64,000 nt of DNA from Gymnothorax reevesii (GCA_029721435.1 CM056583.1:85141620-85205619), one strand, 5' to 3'. Counted from the stretch's first letter, positions 22,966-35,653 are shown. Made by a program: numbers and translations. Notes: generated by a model from the letters alone, not told the origin.

Positions 22966-25640
22966 TGCAGTGCTAATTTGGCTGACCGGCGCACAGTGCG
23001 CACACGTCACCGAAAGCTCACAGGCAGGTTTCCAGAATGTCAGGCACATTTCAATGCAGTAAATAATTACAGCAACCACTGTTTAATGTAAAAACCTGAA
23101 TCAGCACATAAATTATAGTATCTATATTGATTGTCCTGTTGTCAGATCAAAGGTGGTTGGCACGGGTAATGGAAACTCTGATCTGGCGTAAAAACCGCAG
23201 CTGAATCTGTGATGCAAATTAAGAACTTCTCATCTTTCTCAGCCAACCACATAATGCCTCGGCATCAGGCCGCACGTATAATGTTTGCGTTCTATGCTCA
23301 GTAAAGCCGCTTGCACACTGGACGCAGAACTAATTTTTCGCGCGACTGATTACAGGCAAAGTTAAAGTCAATGCTGTTATGGCCCCAATTTGTTATCACT
23401 ATTTACAACACAACAGCAACAGCAAGGGATGACAGATACAGTTTTAAAACTCAAACACATTTAATTAAACAAAGGCAACTAAACTACTAACTAATGACCA
23501 AGTTTGAATTACAAGAAAAAAAACAGAAATATTTACAGTCCCTCTTTGTTGGGGTGGTATGGTGATGTCCTGGGCAAGGAAAAATGCTCTAACACAGGCA
23601 AAATTTCACAAAAGAAAACTTCACAGGTCTTGAACAGAATGACAGGTCTGGTCACACGTATCCTTCTTCTTGCAATTTCTCCTACTACTTTACTGTCTCA
23701 ATACTTTTCCTTATATACTCTTTTGCAGACCCCACCCACATTTGGACCTCTTTTTTTTTATTTTCGCGGACTTGCCCCAGACATGTCCAGGACATGTCTA
23801 AACATAGCTCCAGTCTGAGCTGAATTAAAAAAAAAAGGTAAATACTGCCATCCAGTGGCCTATATTCACATTACAATGCAAATATGCAATAGTCAGACAG
23901 GGTTTTAATATAGCTCCGTGTCCGAAAGTCATTCCAGGAATTCCAGGAATTACTAGACGTGCAAACTTAGCCATGTTTGTGTTCGACCTTCACGAAATGC
24001 AAATTGATAGCTATCGACTTTCCTTGGTCTTTTTAGCCTATTAGTCTGTTTTCTTCAGAAATTTCTTTGTGTATTTCAGAATTCAGATATTACTGAGTTA
24101 TTGAGTTTTTACCCTTATAAGGTGAAAGGTTATGAGCTCGGATGTGAGAGCGGTTAGCTTTTCATTGCCGCTTGAATGTTATAGCTGTTTAATCAGCACT
24201 TTATTTAATGCTTGGGGGACTTCGAAGAAAAATTGACAATATTGTTTACTTTATTATGGAGAAAAGGCATGTTTTGTGTTTGGAGAGGTTACAGACCAAT
24301 GATTTTCAACTGTACTGATATTGATAAATTCATGCGAAACTCAACCAGAAAATCATTAGTTAATGCTGAATTTCATGCCCCAAAAGTTAATTTGTGTTAA
24401 ATATATGATTAATGTATGATTTGACAGTAAACCATTTTGATGGATCTCAGACTTTATGGAGACACCTGGATAGCTGTCTAATTTGGCTCATAGCAAGCGG
24501 GTAATGTAGAAAGTAATGTTCAAGATGAATTGCACTTGTTGTCAAGAAGTTTATGACCCCAGAAATGTATAGATTTAAGCCCCAGCAGTTTTTCATTTGT
24601 CAGTATTATTTTTTTTTTTTGCTATTTCAATGGTGAATTCTCAAGAGGATTTTTTATGTTTGCAGCCCCTTTTCTCCACCAAAATCATAAAAATAAACTT
24701 AAATACGATGGGAGTTGAAATGCTTCAAGTGTCTAGACTCAATTGAGCCACAGTTTTTCTGTCTGTGAAGCTGCAATCTTGAATTATAAAGCCTTAAATC
24801 AGGAAACACCTAAAAAGCCAGATTTGGCTTCTGCGCAAAGGGGTTAAGAGACACCATGGTAAATGTTGGTCACGCTCCTCTCTTCAGAAGGGCATCTCCA
24901 ACCTCTGATTCTACGGATTCTCTGTCTTTTAGGCCAGGCACATGTGAAGACTCTCATATTTATTGAATTTTAGGAATTCTATCCCTCATCACTCAAAAAA
25001 AAGACTCCAGTTGCAGGTAAAATTGGGCAGAATTCTCCTTTTTTGAAATAAAGTTTCCAGAAGAGTTCTTTGTATGACAAAAGATTCAACCAAAGACCTA
25101 TTTTGTCACAAGAACCCTTTTTGGAGGAAAGAATTATTTAAGGACTCTTCGGAGGGTGAGAGGATTTTAGGAAAAAGGTATAATATGGTTCTTTTTTATG
25201 AATCTTTTTAGGGTTTCAAGCCTGTGGGGCTGAAACCCTATTTTTGTGCTGCTTAGGGGTTCAAGTTCAAGCCAAAAAATAATCCCGGGAAAAAACTGTA
25301 CATTTCAAGTCACTGTTCAAGAGTAGATTTACAGACTTTAACAAAGCCCTGCTTATAGTGGATTAGCGGGTTGGTTACTGGTGTGCGTTCCCTTTACTCT
25401 TTGGCATTGGCTCAGGCAGTCTTGGCACCGTTTGAATTCAGTCCTGTGACACCAATTTTCCGTTCATATAATATTAGCAACAAGACCAAATTTTAAACCC
25501 CCCCCCCTTCTTTTTTTCCAAAATTGCAGCGATCCAGGTCTGAAACTTCCTGTAAACATTTGTTTTTATGTCATCAATGAAATAAACCGCATATATACCA
25601 TTAATTTATAATTTCATCCTGTTAAGTACAGTGAGACCCG
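22966..25640. other. Intergenic, scattered repeat fragments
   Basis: No gene is supported. A GCACACTGGACGC word near 23,312 (relative of the MITE words at 16,251 and 56,070) and GGGTTTCAAGCCTGTGGGGCT near 25,212 look like old MITE fragments. A run of T lies at 24,609-24,620 and a C-run at 25,498-25,507. Confidence 0.35.
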
Positions 25641-25679
25641 TTGGTTATACTTTCTGTGAAATCTGTCATTTATATACAC

Positions 25680-27500
25680 TCAACAATCAGTTTTGAATCA
25701 GTTTTGATTAACCTTGATACAAATAAAGCATATGGGCCTGACGGGTTACCAGCTCGGATTTTAAAAGAATGTGCTCGTGAATTGTATTTTACATCACTTT
25801 GTAGTCTTTTTAACAAATCTCTTCAAACTGGAGAATTACCACGTGATTGGCTAAGAGCAAATATTATTCCAGTCCATAAAAAATCTGACAAAGAAAATTT
25901 GAGTAATTATCGACCGGTATCGTTAATGTGCATTTGTAGCAAGGTGCTGGAAAGGTGCATACTTAATTTTGTCTACCCTCATGTAGTGCCTGTTCTACAT
26001 CACCTGCAACATGGTTTTGTTAAGGGTAGGTCGACAACAACTCAGTTAATCCAGGTATTTCACGATGTTGGCAAATGCTTAGATCAGTCCGGACAAATTT
26101 ATATTTTATATCTAGACTTTTCATCTGCTTTCGACTCCGTCCTCCATGACTTACTTTTATATAATCTCCAGACATACGGATTTCATGGAAATCTTTTAAA
26201 GTGGTTCACATCGTACTTATCCAGTCGTAAACAAAGAGTTGCTGTCGATGGTGCCCTATCATCCTGGTCTCCCGTTAAATCAGGGGTTCCACAAGGATCA
26301 ATTTTGGGCCCTTTGATGTTTCTGCTGTATATAAATGACATGCCAGACTGTGTAAGTCCTGAGACTAGGGTTGCCTTGTTTGCAGATGATTCTAAATGCA
26401 TAAGAGAGATCAGAAACACGCAAGACTGTTCACACCTGCAGTGCGACCTAGAAAACATCTTGGATTGGAGTCGTAAATGGGACATGAGATTTAACGCTGG
26501 TAAATGTAAACTATTGAGCGTTACAAGGAAGCGAATTCCCATTCTTCACCATTACACAATGAATGTAATCTAATTGAAGAAGTCGACTGCGTGCGTGATC
26601 TTGGGATTGTGGTGTCATCAAATTTATCATGGGATGCACATGCTAATGTCTTGGTCAGTAAAGCAAATCGCATGCTTGGATTAATTCAAAGAACTTGTGG
26701 TCATACGTGTTCAGTTCAAACAAAACAAAAACTGTATATTTCGCTTATAAGACCACTTTTAGAATACTCCACCCAATCTTGGGCCGTATCATCAAAAAAA
26801 TCTCTCCTTCATATTGAAGGTGTGCAACGGAGAGCCACTAAGTACATTCTTGGTTATAATGATTGTGTTGATAGCAATTATAAAGCCAGACTAATGAAGC
26901 TTGATCTTTTACCGCTGGGCTACAGACGTGACATATTTGATTGTGTATTCTTGTGCAAATGCTTGAAGGGGGAATATGATATTAACTACAACCATTTTGT
27001 TTCATTTCAAAATGAGGATACATTTTTAATGAAAATTCCAAAATTTAGGACCGAAACTTTTTGCCATTCATATTTTAACAGATTATTTTATTTGTGGAAT
27101 GCCAGTCACCTCTATCAAATTTCTGATACTACAGCTGCTAAATCGAAGCTATTTCATTTTTATAAAGAAAAGTTCAACAACTATTTTTCCTCTGATGATT
27201 CATGTACATGGGTTGGGAAATGTCATTGTTCACGTTGTCGTCTGTCCCTCTGATGTTACTTACACTTGCTGATAAACTGTCTTATTTTATTATTACTATA
27301 TGTGTATGTGTGTATGTATGGATATATATGTGTATATATGTGTGTGTATGAATATATATGTTTGTTTTTTTTTCTTCTTCTCATTGTTTAATTGTCTGTA
27401 CATGTTGTGGGATGATTGCCTCACAATAGGTGCCTTGCCACCTATGCGATCATTTCCTGACTTCTGTCAAAGCTTAATAAATAAATGAATAAATAAATAA
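25680..27500 (+). pseudogene. Nearly intact LINE reverse transcriptase and 3' tail
   Basis: The frame 25,641-26,573 covers the RT fingers and palm: NTNKAYGPDGLPARILKECA-like start, NYRPVSLMCICSKVLERCIL, LQHGFVKGRSTTTQLIQVF, LYLDFSSAFDSVLHDLLLYN, SGVPQGSILGPLMFLLYIND and the intact catalytic box LFADDSKCI. A frameshift near 26,560 moves to 26,591-27,253, with RDLGIVVSSNLSWDAH, the QRRATKYILGYNDC motif and a C-terminal Cys/His-rich end (CTWVGKCHCSRCRLSL). The 5' part (endonuclease) is missing. The 3' end is (AATAAATA)n at 27,474-27,500. One frameshift in ~1.6 kb indicates a recent insertion. It belongs to the CR1/jockey-like RT group by these motifs. Confidence 0.9.
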
Positions 27501-27511
27501 ACAAAAATATA

Positions 27512-29098
27512 AATGCACAACTTTTATTTTTGCTCCCATTTGTCATGAGATGAACTCAAAGATCTAAAATTCATTCCAGATACACAATATTACCTTTTCT
27601 CTCAAACATTGTTCACAAATCTGTCTAAATGTGTGATAGTGAGCACTTTTGCTTTGCTGAGACAATCCATCCTACCTCACAGGTGTGCCACATCAAGATG
27701 CTCATCAGACACCATGATTAGTGCACAGGTGTACCTTAGACTGTCCACAATAAAAGGCCACTCTGAAATGTGCAGTTTTGTCTCACAGCAAAATGCCACA
27801 GATGGCGCAAGCATTGAGGGAGCGTGCAATTGGCATGCTGACAGCAGGAATGTCAACCAGATCTGTTGCTCGGGCATTGAATGTTCATTTCTCCACCATA
27901 AGCCGTCTCCACAGGCGTTTCAGAGAATATGGCAGTACATCCAACCGGCCTCACAACCGCAGACCACGTGTAACCACACCAGCCCAGGACCTCCACATCC
28001 AGCAGGTTCACCTCCAAGATCGTCTGAGACCAGCTACTCAGACAGCTGCTGAAACAATTGGTTTGCATAACCAAAGAATTTCTGCACAAACTGTCAGAAA
28101 CCGTCTCAGGGAAGCTCAAATGCATGCTTGTCGTCCTCATCGGGGTCTTAACCTGACTCCAGATCGTCGCCGTAACAGACCTGAGTGGGCAAATGCTCAC
28201 ATTCGATGGCGTCTGGCACGCTGGAGAGGTGTTCTCTTCACGGGTGAATCTCGGTTTACATTGTTCAGGGCAGATGGCAGACAGCGTGTGTTGCGTTGTG
28301 TGGGTGAGCGCCTTGCTGATGTCAATGTTGTGGATCGAGTGGCCCATGGTGGTGGTGGGGTTATGGTATGGGCAGGAATCTGTTATGGATGAAGAACACA
28401 GGTGCATTTTATTGATGACATTTTGAATGCACAGAGATACCGTGATGAGATCCTGAGGCTCATTGTTGTGCCATACATCCATGAACATCACCTCATGTTT
28501 CAGCAAGATAATGCACGGCCCCATGTCTGTACACAATTCTTGGAAGCTGAAAATGTCCCAGTTCTTGCATGGCCAGCATACTCACCGGACATGTCACCCA
28601 TTGAGCATGTTTGGGATGTGTTTGACCGGCGTATACGACAGCGCGTACCAGTTCCCACTAATATCCAGCAACTTCGCACAGCCATTGAAGAGGAGTGGAC
28701 CAACATTCCACAGGCCACAATTGACAATCTGATAAACTCTATGCGAAGAAGATTTGTTGCACTGCATGAGGCAAATGGTGGTCACACCAGATACTGACTG
28801 GTTCTGAGTCCCCAGACCCCCAATAAAGCAAAAACTGCACATTTCAGGGTGGCCTTTTATTGTGGGCAGTATAAGGTACACCCATGCACTAATCATGGTG
28901 TCTGATGAGCATCTTGATGTGGCACACCTGTGAGGTGGGATGGATTGTCTCAGCAAAGCAAAAGTGCTCACTATCACACATTTAGACAGATTTGTGAACA
29001 ATGTTTGAGAGAAATGGTAATATTGTGTATCCGGAATGAATTTTAGATCTTTGAGTTCATCTCATGACAAATGGGAGCAAAAACAAAAGTGTTGTGTT
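27512..29098 (+). pseudogene. Tc1-like transposon with long terminal inverted repeats
   Basis: The element is flanked by TA (27,510-27,511 and 29,099-29,100). Its long inverted repeats cover about 27,512-27,780 and 28,830-29,098. The transposase starts at 27,793 (MPQMAQALRERAIGML) and runs in one frame to the TGA at 28,795, about 334 residues, interrupted by a single TGA at 28,390. Helix-turn-helix motifs (STRSVARALNVHFSTISRLH) are followed by the catalytic boxes. The first reads FTGESRF at 28,243 (Asp to Gly), the second FQQDNARPH is intact, and the third YSPDMSPIEHVWD is intact. The frame-internal TGA precedes AGA and looks like CGA decayed by CpG deamination. So the element is recent but inactive. 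Confidence 0.92.
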
Positions 29099-29100
29099 TA

Positions 29101-30256
29101 TAAGGCACAGGGGCCTTTTTACCACTGTGTTGCATCGCCTTTCCTTTTTATCGACACTCAGTAAACGTTTGGGAACTGAGGAGACAGATTTTTGAAGCTT
29201 TTCAGGTGGAACTCTTTCCCATTCTTGCTTGATGTACAGGTTAAGTTGTTCAATAGTCCAGGATCTCCATTGTCGTATTTTACGCTTCATAATGCGCCAC
29301 ACATTTTCAATGGGAGACAGGTCTGAACTACAGGCAGGTCAGTCTAGTACCCGCACTCTTTTACTACGGATCCATGCTGTTGTAACACGTGCAGAGTGTG
29401 GCTTGGCATTGTCTTGCTGAAATAAGCAGGGGCGTCCATGAAAAAGACGTTGCTTGGATGGCAACATATGTTGCTCCAAAACCTGTATGTACCTTTCAGC
29501 ATTAATGGTGCCTTCACATATGTGAGCTTTCGCTTTGCATTGTAGAATTTAAACTTGCACTTGCAGATGTAGCGACAAACTGTAGTTACTGACAGTGGTT
29601 TTCTGAAGTGTTCCTGAGCCCATGTGGTGATGTCCTTTACACACTGTTATCGGTTTTTGATGCAGTACCGCCTGAGGGATTGAAGGTCACAGGCATTCAA
29701 TGTTGGTTTTCGGCCTTGTTGCTTACGTGCAGTGATTTCTCCAGATTATCTGAACCTTTTGACGATATTACAGACCGTAGATGATGAAATCCCTAAATTT
29801 TTTTGCAATAGCTCATTGAGGAATGTTGTTTTTAAACTGTTCGACAATCAGCTCACGCATTTGTTCACTAAGTGGTGACCCTCCCCCCATCCTTGTTTGT
29901 GAATGACTGAGCATTTCAGGGAAGCTGCTTTCATACCCAATCATGGCACCCACCTGTTCCCAATTAGTCCGTTCACCTGTGGGATGTTCCAAATAAGTGT
30001 TTGATGAGCATTCCTCAACTCTCTCAGTCTTTTTTGCCACTTGTGCCAGCTTTTTTGAAACATGTTGCAGGCATCAAATTCCAAATGAGCTAATATTTGC
30101 AAAAAATTACAAAGTTTACCTGCTCGAACATTAAGTAACTTGTCTTTGCAGTGTATTCAATTGAATAAAGGTTGAAAAGGATTTGCAAATCAGTGTATTC
30201 TGTTCTTATTTACGATTTACACAATGTGCCAACTTCACTGGTTTTGGGTTTTGTAG
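29101..30256 (-). pseudogene. Tc1/mariner element, truncated, minus strand
   Basis: The right end (30,180-30,256) is a degenerate version of the CAACCCCAAT terminus seen at 3,650 and 33,382. The minus-strand frames carry the N-terminal helix-turn-helix region (MRELIVEQFKNNIPQ, MGGGSPLSEQ) and the C-terminal WRIMKRKIRQWRSW, QLNLYIKQEWERVP and SSVPKRLLSVDKK. The central part is decayed, with a segment lost near 29,520. The left end stops at the TA of the neighbouring Tc1, so the last ~150 bp are missing. Confidence 0.8.
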
Positions 30257-30572
30257 AAAGTGTGTTCGAAAATGAGTCTATTATAGTCTGGTAACAGTTA
30301 CACATTGTCCTCGCGATAGAAAATATAATGTGTGAATTTGAACATTTTTTTATTGAAAATGAGTGGTATATTGTTTGAAAACAATATTCAAAAACAGTCT
30401 TGGATGATAACGAGTGTTTTTTGAGTATTTTGCGCTGAGTTTTATCACGAGTCAAATTTTATCCGCAAACACATAAGATGTTGACGAACTGTCTCCCTCA
30501 TTACTTATTCTGCTTAACCCTCATAATCTAAATTAGGTTTAAAAATTTATTGTCAACCATTCATCTGAACAG
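30257..30572. repeat. 310-bp dispersed repeat, copy 1
   Basis: It starts AGAAAGTGTGTTCGAAAATG and ends ATTTATTGTCAACCATTC. The same 310 bp recur at 35,654-35,970 in the same orientation, with most differences being single bases. It contains TTTTATCACG(A/G)GTCAAATTTTATCC. No coding capacity; it may belong to the piggyBac-like sequence next to copy 2. Confidence 0.8.
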
Positions 30573-30770
30573 GGGCGGACTGGCCAATGGCGAATACCGG
30601 GAGTTTTCCCGGTGGGCTGCTGGGTCAGTCCACAGGTCCGGTCCACAAATTAAAAAAAAAAAAACGCAGTTGTGTAGACAGCCCACTGGTGGCCACCAGC
30701 CCACACGTAGGCGAGCAAGAGAGCAACATCGTTCTTCTGATAAATGAGAGGCCCTATAAACGTGAACACA
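30573..30770. mobile_element. hAT-like element fragment
   Basis: The left terminus CAGGGGCGGACTGGCCAATG and the nearby CCGGGAGTTTTCCCGGTGGG are the opening of a common fish hAT-type family. No matching right terminus was found, so it is truncated or very degenerate. A 12-A run lies at 30,651-30,662. Confidence 0.5.
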
Positions 30771-31133
30771 GAGTAGAATTATTTGTAAGTAGGAATTATT
30801 ATGAGAAAACTGTGATGTGTGCTTGAGATGTATTAAAACCAATCTTAGAATTGTGGCTCATGCTTTATATACCACTTATTATGGTTCTCCTTCACTTTTC
30901 CTGTTGTCTTGCGTCATGGCCATTTTTTTTGGATCTCTTTATATATTTGCTTTATGACATAGGATTGACTAAAAAGTTTATTCCTGCGAAAAAAAAATGA
31001 TGCATGGGCTTAAACTATGTACAATTTATTTAATGTTGATGCTTTTGTCCAAAAAGTTTAAGAAAGCAGGCTTGCTGGGAAATATGTTTGACCAATGGGC
31101 TCACTTGTCCCAAGTTGCGTTAATAGTCTAATA
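30771..31133. other. Spacer, nothing recognised
   Basis: AT-rich, non-coding. Confidence 0.35.
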
Positions 31134-31272
31134 AAGGAATAAGTCCTGAGAAGCAGTGGGTTACAGTGATTTTATAACTGCAGAGGAGCGTTCCAAGGTT
31201 CTAGTGCCTTAGAGCCCCTCCGCCGTTATTAAATCACTGTAACCCACCGCTTCAAGGGACTTATTCCTTTTG
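31134..31272. repeat. Hairpin MITE, ~46-bp stem
   Basis: AAAGGAATAAGTCC...GTGGGTTACAGTGATTT at the left is complementary to AAATCACTGTAACCCACCGC...GGGACTTATTCCTTT at the right, with few mismatches and a ~45-bp loop. Non-coding. Confidence 0.75.
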
Positions 31273-31782
31273 TAAAATGGTTACCCTACATATAACTAGC
31301 CCATTAAATAAACACACAAGGAAATTGACAATTTATTGGTATTTATGCAACAATAAAATTGAGAAGAACTTCCACCAAGCAAGATAGAGTGGACAGAATT
31401 GTTGGCCAGCAACACAGACGCTAGATTGCTTTTTCATCTAGCGCAATAGTCATGTCACATCAGGCTATTTTGGCTCGTTAATACTATGAAAGCAGGCTAT
31501 TTTGAATGTCTCCTTCGTTCTCCTGAAGACCCCGTAAAATAATTTTACGTTCGTTGTTTTCGAGTTTCCTTGTTCTCAACTTGAATCGATCGGCCAAATC
31601 ATTACAACCAATAGCGAGAGTAGGAAACGGTTGACTTCTGTTCTCCACACCGGCCGGTGTCCAGGAAAATATGTTGAATTGTGCATTAGTTTACCAGCCA
31701 GCTTGTCAACTAGCTAGCGTTCACTACAATGTATGTGGCTACCCTACACATAGCGCATACACACGAACGCAAGCACGCACAT
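31273..31782. other. Spacer, nothing recognised
   Basis: No gene or repeat boundary seen. Confidence 0.35.
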
Positions 31783-31790
31783 GTGCACAC

Positions 31791-32759
31791 CAGTGGTGGC
31801 TGGTGAACTGGCAACTGGGGAGGCTCAAAACAATCCCTTAAAATAAATGATTGGTCACACCCTGTTTCTAATCTTTCATTTAAATTCCCATTACAGAAAC
31901 TCTATATGAAAACTCTCAGCATTATCAGATGCGGCCAGTTTTCATTTATAACGCATACCGATTACGACTCCAGACTTTTCTTTACTCAGCGGTCGGAAGA
32001 AATGCATGTGTTTTGCAATTTTTGAAATTAAATAAGATCCTTTGAAAAGTCTGAATGCAATTCCATGGCTTCCAACCCCTCCAGCGCACAAGGACTTCAA
32101 CTTTGCACGAGAGTCTCTTCCATACGCGTTGATTGAATAATTGCTGACTACAGTAGAGGAAGATAAATATGCATTTTAAACTCACAGCGAATGTGTGAGA
32201 GTTGACAGGTATGAGTTATAAATGAAAACTGGCCACACCTGATGATGTTGAGAGATATCAGTTTTTGTCATGGAAATTTCAGTGAATCATTGAAAACTGG
32301 TCGTCACCAATCATTTCATCCCTACAATATGAGTTTCGGGGTTATCATGGCTTTGCCCCACCCGCGGCCGCCGCTGAGTCCGCAGATTTTTGCCGTGAGC
32401 ATAATAACTCACAAAATACTTTACATCAGCTTCTCATTTTTACCATATGGGTAAATTTGGCAGAGAGGATGAACTGATTAGATTTTGGGTGAGTATGAGC
32501 TCCTAGGTTTGCCACCAGGTGGCGTAATATATATTGAAAAAATCTGTTTATTAACCATATCTTTGGAACAATTATTTATACAAACCTCAAATTTGCCTCA
32601 TATTGTAGGTCTTGTAAAGAGGAATCCGATAAAGGGGGCTTCGAGGACCGGGGAACTTCAGGGATATACCCCTTGCTGTTGGCCGCCCACAGCGTAGGCC
32701 GAGTTAAATTTAAGCGATTGCTTCAGCCTCCCCTGTTGCCAGTCCACAAGCCGCCACTG
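31791..32759. mobile_element. Non-autonomous hAT element (969 bp)
   Basis: The termini CAGTGGTGGCTGGTGAACTG and its near-complement (ending GCCGCCACTG) extend about 50 bp inward. Flanks are GTGCACAC (31,783-31,790) and GTACACAC (32,760-32,767), an 8-bp target duplication with one change. No transposase is present. A second inverted pair around GGCCAGTTTTCATTTATAAC (31,934) and its complement (32,211-32,232) marks a nested MITE at about 31,923-32,245. Confidence 0.85.
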
Positions 32760-33379
32760 GTACACACTCACACACGCACGCGCACATATGCACCCATTCA
32801 CACACGCGCGCGCAAACACATACACGCACACAAAAGTTTTGCAGCTATCCTTCCATTATTGCATTGACTTCCATTAATTATGGACCCGACAAGGTCAGTT
32901 TTTAAACTGGACAAGAGTTGTCAGAAAGACAACAAAGCTCACCGGAGGGCAAGGTTAAAGCTTTTCTGGACGCGGACGCCATGGGGACGACAATAGCTCT
33001 CCGGACGTTATTCGTCCCAGCGAGCTAAAAAGGTGCCCGATAGGTAACAAAAATACTCCTCGATGTCTGCATATACATGAAAACAGTCACACTCACACAC
33101 ACATGCACACACACACACACACACACACGCACGTATATACACGCACACACAAAAGACCCAACCCCTCCCCCTTCTCCCTGGGGACAATTATTTTCTTGCT
33201 CCCTCGATCCCTCTGGCATCCCTCCTCCATGACCACAACCTTTCTTGCAAAATATTGATGCATTTTGAATAAAAATGAACTTGAATGTTGACACGTTTAC
33301 ACACACACACATGTGCACACACACAATTATTTTTTTCTTGCCGGTAAATATCATCCTTAGGGGCTTAACATGAAAAACA
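32760..33379. repeat. CA-rich microsatellites
   Basis: (CA)n and (CACG)n tracts lie at 32,762-32,832, 33,089-33,152 and 33,299-33,323. Nothing coding is supported. The 138-codon minus frame here is a microsatellite artefact. Confidence 0.7.
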
Positions 33380-33381
33380 TA

Positions 33382-35041
33382 AAATCCCCATTCCAAAATA
33401 GTTGGGACGAAGTGTAAAGTGTGAATAACATCAAAATGCAATGACTTTCAGATCACATGAGCCAATATCTTATTCACAACAGAACATAGATAACTTTTCA
33501 AATGTTGAAACTGAGACATTTTACATTTATATCCACAATATGAGCTTATTTAAATTTTTCTGGCTGCAACAGGTCTCAAAATAGTTGGGACACAGGCAAA
33601 GAAAGGGCTGAAAAAGCTATTAATATATAAGAGAATCAGCAGAAAGAGCATTTAGCAAGTAATTAAGTTAACTGGCATCAAGTGTGGAACATAATTGGCT
33701 ACAAAAGGGATGTCTTAGAGAGGCTGAGTCTCTCAGAAGTAAAGATGGCCAGAGGCTCTCCATCCTGTGAAAGCTTGCGTAAAAAAAAAAAATAGTGGAA
33801 TACTTTAAAAAATGTTCCTCAACGTCAAATTGCAAAGGCTTTGAAGGTCTCATCATCGACGCTGCATAACATCATCCAAAGATTCAGAGAAACTGGAAAA
33901 ATCTGTGCGTAAAGAATAAGGCCAAAGACCTTTACATCACAGATGCCCGTGATGTCATGGATTGGTCCCACCAGCTGAAAACTACAAGCCGGCGGGCACT
34001 GGGACCATGGGCCGAAAAGCAGGTAAAAGGACCCACACGCACAGGCTGGAAAAAAGTAAGAGGTTTTTTTAAATAAATATTCATAAAAATAAACTAACCT
34101 TCCACAAACACAGAGGGGAGCAGCAGCAACACAAAACACCGGGGATAAAACCAGAATGCAGCAGCTCTTAAATACTCTAAACTTCACCTCCACTTCAATG
34201 AGCAACAGGTGTGGCTTGTTGCAGTGGAGGTGAAGACAGCCGGAGTGGAAAGGACTACAGGGCAGAACCAGACTGTAGCAAAGTGTCCTGTGGTCAGACG
34301 AGTCCAGATTTTGCATTCTTGTCGGAAATCATGGGCGTCGTATTCCAGGCTTAAGAGGAGAAAGACCACCCCTTCTGTTATCAGCGTTCAGTTCAAAAGC
34401 CAACATCTCTGATGGTATGGGGGTGCATTAGTACATATGGTGTGGGACACCTGCATGTTTTAAAAAGCACCATGAGTGCTGAAAAGTATATAAAGGTTTT
34501 ATAGCAACATATGCTCCCCTCCAGACTTCATCTATTCCTTATGTATTTCAGCTGGACAATGCAAAACTGCATACTGCAGCTTCTACGACAGCATGGCTTC
34601 CTACTAGAAGAGTCCGTGTGCTGAACGGGTCTGCCTGCAGTCCTGATCTTTCACCGATTAAGAACATTTGGCGCATAATTAAACAAAAAGTCCATCAAAG
34701 GAGACCCAAAACTCTCCAGCAGCAGGAAGCCTGTATTAAACAAGAGTGGGATCAAATTCCAACGGCTAAACTCAAGAAACTCCCCAATGCCCAGACGCCT
34801 CCACTCTGTGTTAAAAAGCTATGGTGAACAGGCCCTTGTCCCAACTTTTTTGAGACCTGTAGCAGACATCAAATTTAAAATGAGCTCATTTTGTGGATAA
34901 AATTGTAAAATTTTTCAACACTGGCTATGTTATCTCTGTTCTCTTGTGAATAAAATACTGGCTGGTGTGATTTTAATGTCATTGCGTTTTGATTGCATTC
35001 ACAATTTACACTTTGTCCCAACTATTTTGGAATTGGGGTTG
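33382..35041 (+). pseudogene. Tc1/mariner element with internal insertion
   Basis: TA-flanked element (33,380-33,381 and 35,042-35,043) with termini CCCCATTCCAAAATAGTTGG and CCAACTATTTTGGAATTGGG. The transposase reading starts at about 33,745 with MARGSPSCESL. PQRQIAKALKV-like helix-turn-helix sequence follows, in several frames. At about 33,960-34,260 the sequence no longer matches a transposase (GC-rich, non-coding), so an insertion or replacement is likely. It resumes in the WSDESRF region and reaches VLNGSACSPDLSPIKNIWRI at 34,618, where the catalytic Glu of PIEN is Lys. Inactive. Confidence 0.85.
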
Positions 35042-35092
35042 TAAAACGCACACAGAATTATCGCCACTCTGGTATCTAGAAACAAGGTTAAT

Positions 35093-35280
35093 GTGAGTTG
35101 TGATCAGTTTAATTCTTCTGCAGCAGCATCAGTCTATTTCAACATGAGATTGAGCAAGAGATTCACTGTCAATGAGGCAACTGATCGTATCTTTGATTAT
35201 CAGAGTTATGTGGAAGAAAGAAAGCAATTCGAAATTGAGGAGGGTGTGTCAGAGAATGATACTGATCGCACACACGCACA
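35093..35280 (+). pseudogene. Possible piggyBac-like transposase N-terminus
   Basis: The frame encodes MRLSKRFTVNEATDRIFDYQ, resembling the conserved start of PGBD/piggyBac-type transposases (KRFTxEEAxxxI..). It continues through acidic residues (EEGVSENDTD) until the frame enters a (CA)n microsatellite at 35,268. No catalytic domain follows. About 290 bp further, GGGTCAATTTTGACCC (35,577) is a perfect palindrome of the kind found near ends of such elements. The assignment is tentative. Confidence 0.45.
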
Positions 35281-35653
35281 CACACGCAAACACACACACA
35301 CACAGACACACAAACACCATCAAGTCCATGTTCAATTTGAATGTGTTATTTTGAACACACAAGCACAGAGACAGGCACAAACCATCTTGTCAATGTTCAG
35401 TTTAAATGTGTCATTTTGAACAAACACACACAGAGAACCGGGGTGCAAGAGAGAAACATGCTCTTGTTCATGTTACATCTGCTATTTTGAGCTCAATTAA
35501 GTTTGGTTTTCTGAAAAAAAAATCATTGTAAAAGACTTTTTTCCCTTTTCCCAATCCCAACATAAATCTATACGGGTCAATTTTGACCCGTAACACCACA
35601 GATGTCACTATAGGTAATAATATGATGTTCTAAAAAACCCACAAGCAATTTAT

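Noticed and set aside
27853..28536. 227-codon minus-strand open frame
   Set aside because: Antisense of the Tc1-like transposase at 27,793-28,797.
30257..30572. Part of the adjacent Tc1 element
   Set aside because: The same 310 bp recurs at 35,654-35,970 away from any Tc1 end, so it is a separate repeat.
33025..33441. 138-codon minus-strand frame
   Set aside because: Runs through (CA)n microsatellites and a Tc1 end, with no motif.
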